Of a stretch of 64,000 nt of DNA, positions 47,101 to 56,100 are shown piece by piece; position 1 is the stretch's first letter, and every line of letters starts with the position of its first letter. Origin of the DNA: Nemophila menziesii. Its lineage: Eukaryota; Streptophyta; Magnoliopsida; Boraginales; Hydrophyllaceae. Location: assembly GCA_029959085.1 (NCBI GenBank), contig JARWIR010000008.1, positions 18,834,001 to 18,898,000 of the forward strand, read 5' to 3'. The notes beneath the pieces were generated by a model. The model saw only the letters and a program-made list of their open reading frames with translations, ran no database searches and was not told the DNA's origin. The translations under genes were made by a program, and so were the position numbers.

Positions 47101-50100
47101 TAATCTAAATGAATACATTAAAAAATTCTTACAAAATATCATACATAATGAGTCATTAATTATATTAAGTATAGAAAAAAATGAAATGATATGCATCTAT
47201 AGAAAAAATTTATGAAAAAAAAAAAGACAATTTGAGTTATGAAAAAAATTTGAAACTCAAAAAGTTGAGTTATGAAAGAATTCCTAAAACTTAAAAAATT
47301 ATGTTACGGAAAGCAAAATTTTAAAACTCAAAAAATTGAGTTATAAAGATAATACAATGTTAGTCCCAAACAACTATGCATCAAAAAAAGTTATGAAGAA
47401 AATACAATATTATGAAAAAAATCTTAAAACTAAAAATATTAAATTATGAGAAAATTTCCAAAACTCGAAAATTAAGTTATGAAAAGAAAATTCAAAAAAC
47501 TTAAAAATTGGATTCCAAGAAAAAGATAATCTTAGTTTCAAACAAGTTGGAAAAAAAAAAGTTTCAAACAATTATTCATAGAAAGTTTTTTCAAAAAAAA
47601 CATTAAAGTTATGGAAAAAAATTTAATACTCAAAAACTTGAGTTATATAAAATTCCACAAAATCAAAAAAAAACTAAGTCATGGGAATTTTTTTTATTCT
47701 TTATTTTTCATTCTAATATTATTTATTTTCCAATCAAATCATGATAATTAGTATTAAAAGTGATCTATAATTTTTACTTTAATTTTAATAATTATTAATA
47801 TATATGATAATGATAATCGTACTGATTAAACAACTTTGAATTCTCATAAAACAATGTGTAATGCTCTATTTTATACTGATATGAAAATAATCACCTGATA
47901 ACTTATCTTACATATGATAACTTATCTTACATAATTGAGTTTTTCTTGATTTCATTCTTTTTTCTTTACTTCTTTAACAAGAATTTTTAATTTACATAAC
48001 AAATAAAAAAATTAATTTGCATCAGTTTGTCGCCAGCTAAACAGTAGTATAAACATGATAATATACTCCATTTTTAAATATAACGAACAGATCAACGGAG
48101 GGAGGATCAACATCCACTACTATACATTGCTTTATAGTGACGAGTTCTTTAGCGGCGAGGTGCAATTTGTCGCAGATAGTGGTCTCTAGCGATGAAACCA
48201 TATCAACGACGAAAAAATTCGTTACAAGTAAGCTTTCATGTTAGCGACGACGCGATTCAGATGCAAAGTAATTAAAAATTCGTCGCTATTTTCGGAATTT
48301 TTTATATTATTTTTTTACTCGAAAAAGTCGTCGCAAAAGATCTTATCTACTAACAATGACAGATGTCGTCGCTGGTATTCGTATTTAACGATAATTTTTT
48401 ATTACTTAGCGACGACTTTTTTCATCGCAAATAAAAAACGTATTTAATGAAGACAGCAGGTTTTTCAAATAAAAAATACCACAAAAATTATATTTCTCCC
48501 ACTTTCTCTCAAAACCCTAATTTCTATTTGTTCTAATCTTTACCACTTGCTTCTCCAATTCATTTTAGATCATTCCCTGGTCCATATTTAAGGTGGGCAT
48601 GGTCAATCTTCAATTTCTCCAACCAAATCAAGGTATTTTTCATAAAGTTCAGACTTTTAAAATATTGATTTTTTTTTATCATAATTATGCATTGCATGCT
48701 ATAAGATTTGATTAGGTTAATAAATACTTGTTTTATGATTGTCTTTTTTATTAGTATGTTGTAAATTATGCATATGTTCATTTATTTATATATTTTTCTT
48801 ATATTTTTGTTGTTACTTAATTAGTTAATTATATGAACTTGTTTATTCATTTATTGATTTGTAATTTTTATTCAGTTATTGGTTTGTAATTGTTATTTAT
48901 TAATTCATTGGGTTGTAATTTTTATTCAGTTATTGGTTTGTAAATGTTATTTATTAATTCATTGGGTTTTAATTTTTATTTATTTATTTATTGGGTTGTA
49001 ATAATTATTTATTTTATTCTTATATTTTTGTAGTTGTTTAGTCATATCATACTGATATTAAAAGATGGTTTCAGGTATTGATAAGAGTTGGATTAAAACG
49101 CGTGATCTTGTTACAAAAAAAAATATATATGGTTTAGAAGATTTTATCACTTTTGTTGAAAAATAAGATGGTTTTAATGGTTATATGTTTTGCTCATGTA
49201 ATCGATGTTCGAATAATCATCGATATCACACGCAAATGGTTAGGGGTCACCTTCTACAAAAGGGGGTTTTGTCCACTTATGATGTTTATACAAAACAAGG
49301 TGAAAATGAGTAATTCCCGAAAAATCCAGCAAAATTTAGAAAATTAAATGTTGAATGTGTATGACGATTTGAGACTAAATTAAGATGTTGGTGGTCATTC
49401 GGGTGATACCGAGATGACAGACGCACATCAAACAAGTTGTGGCAGTTTCGAAACTTTGTTCGAGGAATTGGAGACCGAATCATATCCTGGATCTACAGTG
49501 ATGAGTTCCTTGAATTTCATTGCCAAGCTTATGCACATAAAGGTAAAGAACAAGTGGACTAACACATTTTCACCAAGCTCTTGGAATTGGTGGGTCGTGT
49601 TTTGCCCAGACCTCACAATTTTTGCCCGAGTCTTACGAGAAATGCAACAAGAAGTTGAAAACTGTGGGTATGGGATACACTACGATTGATGTTTGCTTGA
49701 ATGATTATACCTTTTTTTACAAGGAGAATGAATTCCTCGACAAGTATCCAGTATGTAATGAGTCAGGATGAGATCCGAAGAAGGGTAAGAAAATACCCCA
49801 TAAAAAGCTTCGTTATTTTTCGATTGCCCTAAGGTTGCAGCGACTATATGCTTCGAAGCACACCGCCGAAGACATGATCTAGCACCATACCGGAAAGAGT
49901 GTCGATCCAGATGTGTTACGCCATCTTGTTGATGGTGATAGCTAGAAACGATTTGTAGAGTTACATCATGAGTTTTCTAGTGAACCTCGAAATGTATATT
50001 TGGACCTGAGTATTGATGGTTTTTTTTCTGTTTCCAATGCAGAACAACTCATATAGCATGTGGCCAGTTATATTGACCGTCTACAACTTGCCACCGTGGG

Positions 50101-53100
50101 TATGCCCATACCACATTTTGTTTGTTGATTCTAGGTCCACGTTCACCCGGTATGGACATGGATGTATTTCTCTGCCCTGTTATAGATGAGTTGGACACGT
50201 TGTAGGAAACAGGGATCCGTACGTATGATGCTCACACAAATCAAGAGTTTACAATGAAGGTTTGTTTATTGTCCACGAGTAATGATTATCCCGCTAGGTC
50301 ATACACGTCAGGTCGGAAGAGTCAAGGTTACTTAGCATGCCTAGAATGCATGGATTCTACTCCATTGAAAAAAATGAAGAAATGGGTAGTTTATTTTGAT
50401 AATAGGCGTTGGTTACCTATTAGATATCGATTTAGAAAAGACAAAGTTTTGTACCCGAGTACCGATCATAGGGCCCCCCAAGAAAACATAGCCCGACCGA
50501 TATTCAAACACAGTTAGATGGTTTGCCCATTGTGTTTCCCGGTAAACACAAGAATTTTGGGGGAAAGACGATGAAGAAAACAGGTCCTCGTGAGTTCAAT
50601 TGGAAGAAAAAGAGTATCTTTTATTGCTTACCTTATTGTTCGGAAAATTTGTTAAAACATAACATCGATGTTATGCATTGCGAGAAGAATGTGTGCGATA
50701 GTTTGCTCGGTACAGTTGTAGGTCTTGATGAGAACGGATCTTAAAGATATGGGCATCTGGAAAGAAGTGTGGTTGACATCAAGAGGAGGCAAAGAGATCC
50801 TAAAGAGAGGAAAGTATACGTTGTCAACGGATAAACAGAAAGTATTTCTTGACTGGTTGAAGGCATAGAAGTTTCCCAATAGTTTCACGTCTTGTTTGAG
50901 GAATAATGTTCAAAATGATACGGAAAAAATTATTGGAATGAAATCACATGACTGTCACGTAATGATGCGGTATCATTTTGTGGCTAGTATCCCCAGGTTT
51001 ATAGATGATAAATTGATTAGCGATGCGATAATTGGGTTAGCTAACGTGTTTAGAATCATTTGTAACAAGAATCTGAGTAGGGAAGAGTTGGAATCTGGTA
51101 AGGCGGGTGTGGTTGAAGTGATGTGCAAACTAGAAATGATTTTACCTCCTGCTTTTTTTGATATAATGATCCACTTAGTGATACACTTATACGATGAAGC
51201 ATTATAAGGGGCCCAGTTCAAATGTGTTGGATGTACCCGTCTGAAAGGTATTTGAAAAGGTTAAAAGAGTATATTCGAAACCCGGCTAGGCCAGAGAGTT
51301 CAATCGCTGAAGGTTATGTGGTGGAAGATATTTTGACATTCATATCGCTGTATCTTCGAGAAGAAAAAACAAAATTCCACTATCCTGATACAATGGGCCA
51401 CTAACCAAACCAAAAGAGATATATGTTTTTAAGAGTCAGTGTACTCTAGTTGGTAAAAAAGTGTTTGGTCATTTACCACATAGAGAGAACGAGCAAATCA
51501 ATTGGTATATTCTACACAATTGTGATGAGATCGAACACTACATGACGTAAGTAACAGTAATTTGTTTTTATTAATTTATTTGTACATTATGTTTTATTAT
51601 TTCCTTAAAATGTATTGTACACAAATCCACGCTATCAGGCACGGCTAAAGATGTAGAGAAGATTCACGCACAAACGTTTAAGAAGTGGTTTTTAGAAATT
51701 GTATGTAAAATGTGCATTATTCAAATAATATACATTTTTTTAAAGTTATAATTCTTATTTTTTTAATATATTCATGCAATGCACGAGGATGATGATGCAT
51801 TAGCTACCCCTGACATGATGTCCTTGGCGAGCATGTCTCATGGTCCGGTTCATCGATACGACTCATGTGTTGTGAACGGTGTCAAACAGGTTACTCGTGA
51901 AAAGCGTGAAAAAAGAGTGACTCAAGATTACAGAGTATGTACCATTTATGATGGTAAAACATTTTACAATAAATTAATCAAAATCTCAGAGGTTACATTC
52001 AGTGGTGGTTGTTTAGCTGTGTTATTCGATTGTAGGTGGTATAATACGACCAAAGTGAGGAAAGAGTATGGGGTAACCTTCATCCAACACATCTTCTTTT
52101 TTCTGGGGGATGAACCACACATTTTAGAAAAACAAGCCAAAAAAGTGTTTTACATTGACGAAATTAATACAAAGAAAACAATGAAAGGATGGAAATCTGT
52201 TTGGGAAATCAACGATCCTCACAGATGGAGTCCCGAGTTATGGGGTGCGGAGTCACTATCTATTGACAACGAGCGCATCACGATTCCTTTGGTGAACATG
52301 GAGACAGATTACTCGCAACTGAACTTGACAACTAACGAGGAGGTCGGGTTTGACCCATCTCATTTGCGGATTGATATAATTATTGATGAAGAAGAGGAGA
52401 TTATTGATGACACATGGGACAAGTATGTAAATGAGGAACCTATTGACATTGATAGTGATGATAAACCTATAAACAGTAGCGAATATGAAACTGATTAGTG
52501 AAATACTTTATTGGGTTATGTTTTTTAAAAATATTTGACTATGTTTTAGTTCGAGTTTTAAGATTGTCGAAATGTTTCGATGAAATTTATTTTGACGTTA
52601 TAGTGTGTTTTTTATAATGTTAAGATAAAATTGTAAGTGAAAAAAATGGTCAAGTGTAAGTTTAAAATTTAAAAAATTAAAGAAAAAGAAATTAGCGACT
52701 AAATAGTAGGAGGAACTCGCCGCTAAGACGAAATAACTCATCGCTAGTATTAAGAGTAATTCCATGATAAAAACTCGTCGCTAGAATTATTTACTTACTA
52801 GCGACGACCATCTTTGTCGCTCAGACCCCCAAAATATTTTGATTGGTCAATTTCGGCGGTGCGTTGTCCCGCCCTAAGACACTAGCGACGAAAATAATAA
52901 TTAGCGACGTGACGTGTCGTCGCTAAACAAGGACACGCAAAAGTCGTGTGTACGTTACATTACACGTGCCCTTATTTTGCAAAGAAATTTTAATAACTAG
53001 CGAAGATCTGTTTCGTCGCTAACCAAAAAATTCTATTAACCCTAACAGTGACTTTATTTCTAAATATTAAACCAACTTAAAATTTCCAATCCGGGAGCTA

Positions 53101-56100
53101 AGCAATCCACACCGATTTCCAAGCTGAATCATTGCCAAAACAAGGTAAAAACACATTAAAGGTAATGCAATCACTCCCATAAACACTTTTTAATTCCTTT
53201 TCTTGTTTTTATTCTAATTTTTAACAATAATTTTTTTAGTTTGTTTTTTTATTCCGATTGATTGACATGACTTCATCAACATCACTGCCACACTTTCCAC
53301 GTAAATGGTTTGATATTCGGACCGACAAAGTGGATTTGATATCATCAAAGGTTTTAATTGGGATTTATTGTGGATGCACATCAAAAGCATCAATAAATTG
53401 GGTTGAGTGAGAACATATTTGAGTGAAAACTCAAGCTCTAGGGCGATTCGTTGATGGCTAGTGAGGAGAGAGCCAAAAGCTCACTTTTCATTATCCAAAT
53501 ATACCACACCCGTCTTTAAGCCAAGTTATAACCAAAGACCTTAAGATTTCTGACTACTAGATGGAGAAACAATTGAGCTATTAGGTAGTAGGTAAGTGGA
53601 CCATTGAATGCTATATTAGGACCTATGAACAACCTATAGCCATTAACCTGAACTAAGTTACCATCCTCTCCTTCTGGCATTGCGAAATTAATCTGGACTT
53701 GAATTTATGGATTGTTGATTACATGTATATTACGCATCTTTGTGCATTATTTCTAAGCATTACTACATGAGACTTTTTAGATATTTTGCTGTAGGATCAT
53801 TCAGTGTGTTCTGTTCTTATTCTCCTCCGACTTCTTCTTCTTGACTATTTGACTACCCTTCTGTTCTTTACTTTTATTGTATCGGGACGATACAACCTTG
53901 AGTTGGGGGTCTTGATGTCTCCTCATTTGTGATAATAAAATATACTTCTGAGATATCATTTTAGCTGTATTTATTAGTTTATAGGTCGATTTTAGCTTAG
54001 TTTAGTGCACTTTCCTATTTTGAGTCTTGATTTAGTAACATAATATTTTTAGAGAATATTGGGTTTAATTTTTTATTTAGTGTGAAGCTTTAAAGATAAT
54101 TATGGAGATTAATTAGAGTCCAAGTCAAAGAATACAAGATATGGAAAGAAGATAAACATGGTAATTGGAGATAAAGGAAAAAAGAGCTAAAAACATGGAA
54201 AAGGAAAAGCTGCCTAAATCTGAATTTCTGCAGCTACGCCTAAAGAAGTGGTGATAACTCCAAAACCAAGCCGATTTTGGAAGATTCCTTTCATAGGGAC
54301 GTAGATAATTCGCTGTATATTGTGGAGCAAAAACCGACCAATAACGAAGAAGATATGCTCAAAACAGTTCAACAGTAATTATCTTTATTTCCATACGAAT
54401 TGGAGTTGGGCTTGGAGTCCATTACTTAACCTCTCCTTCAAGAAACGAATTAGTTCAACCTATACACTATAAATACAGCCTCTTAACACTCTTAAATCAT
54501 CCTTGGTGAAACCTTAAACCAAGAGGAAGCTTACAACACAAGAGAAGAAGTCTGGAAGGAGCTGTCATCAACAATGTCTTCTTCTACCTTTAAATTTGTA
54601 ATTTCTTTCTTTTCTTTCATGAACTAAATTTCTTTAGTTTGAGTTTTTAGCATATATGTATGAACCCTAGTTTTGATTGACATCTATCTAATTTGGGAAT
54701 TTTATATTTTAAACTGAATTATAATTTTTATTCTCTGTTTATGTGTTTGGGTTTATATTCTGTGTTCTTGTGGACTGCAGCCATATAGAATTACCATCTA
54801 GTAGTTAGGTCACCATTGACAATGGTGTTTAATTACATGTTTAGCACATAACGTCTAGTATTCGGTTTAGATCTGACAAATCAACCTAACTAGGTAATCA
54901 CTATGGTTTAGTACATGATACTATTAACCAATTACAGGAACAGTTTGCTTAGGAAGCCTTATTGACACAGGTAAATCCTATTTAAAACTACCTAGCGTAA
55001 TTGGAACCGATTATTGAAATACTACATAATTCACCCTTACATGTTTAGAACGGCAAAACTAGTGGGGATTACATGCTAATGACTCAAGCTATATTCTCAT
55101 ATTACTTCTTCTTTCGTATTTACTTTCTGTCTTTAAATTCTTAATTTAATTTAGTTTAATCAAAAATCAAACAAAAATCTATATCTTTTTACTTTTCTTG
55201 CGTTTTAGTTGTTCTAGCTTTAATTACTTGCACTTGATTATTGCATAAGACTCCCCTAACCTTCGTAGTCTCTGCGGAACGAATCTTACTTATTTTCTAA
55301 AACTTGCATACGATCTGTATACTTGCAGAACCGTGCTCAGTCTAGGGTGATTAATTGCTCTTTATTTATATCATATTTTATCAGACCCTAGGCCCCACCA
55401 ATCGTGCTATAAGAGTTGGAAAGATGTGCTCGCAGGTATGAAACAAATAATTCTATCCCGACTACAAGAGTTTTTCGACATTAAGGGGTGGAGACAAAGA
55501 AACAATTGAGATAAAATCGCAAGAAGTTTAATGAAATGCCAATCAAGTAGGTATAGAAATTGGAAGGGCGACTTGAAGAGAAATTACTATAATTAGAATA
55601 AAATATCTGCTGATATTCAACCGAAGGTTTGGAGAAGATGTTGGGAGATGTGGGATGATAGAGATAGTCAGGTATAAAAGTTAAATTTTATTTTAATTAA
55701 AAAATATGCGTATTTATTTTTTGAAATTATACTGAAATAGAACAAAACGAAGGTGAACAAGAAAAACCGAAAGAAGGAAAAAAAAAAGCCGAGTAAGGCT
55801 GGATCGAGAAATTTTTCCCGAACTCGGGATGTCATTTATGAGGTACAGTATTTTTTTTAAATATATTAATTACTTTAATTAATTTTTAATATAATTGTTT
55901 TAAAATTTTATTGAATTGGGGAAGATGAAAAAACCGACAAAGGAGCCATTGACTTTTATTGACGAGGCTACACAAGAGGAGAGGAAAATTCCTCAATTGG
56001 GTGGTTTTTTCGAGTATATAGGCTACGATGAGGAGAAGGATGAGTGGAGGAACTCGAAGTACAAAAACTGTAATACGGGTATTTTTCTTTACTTTTTAAC

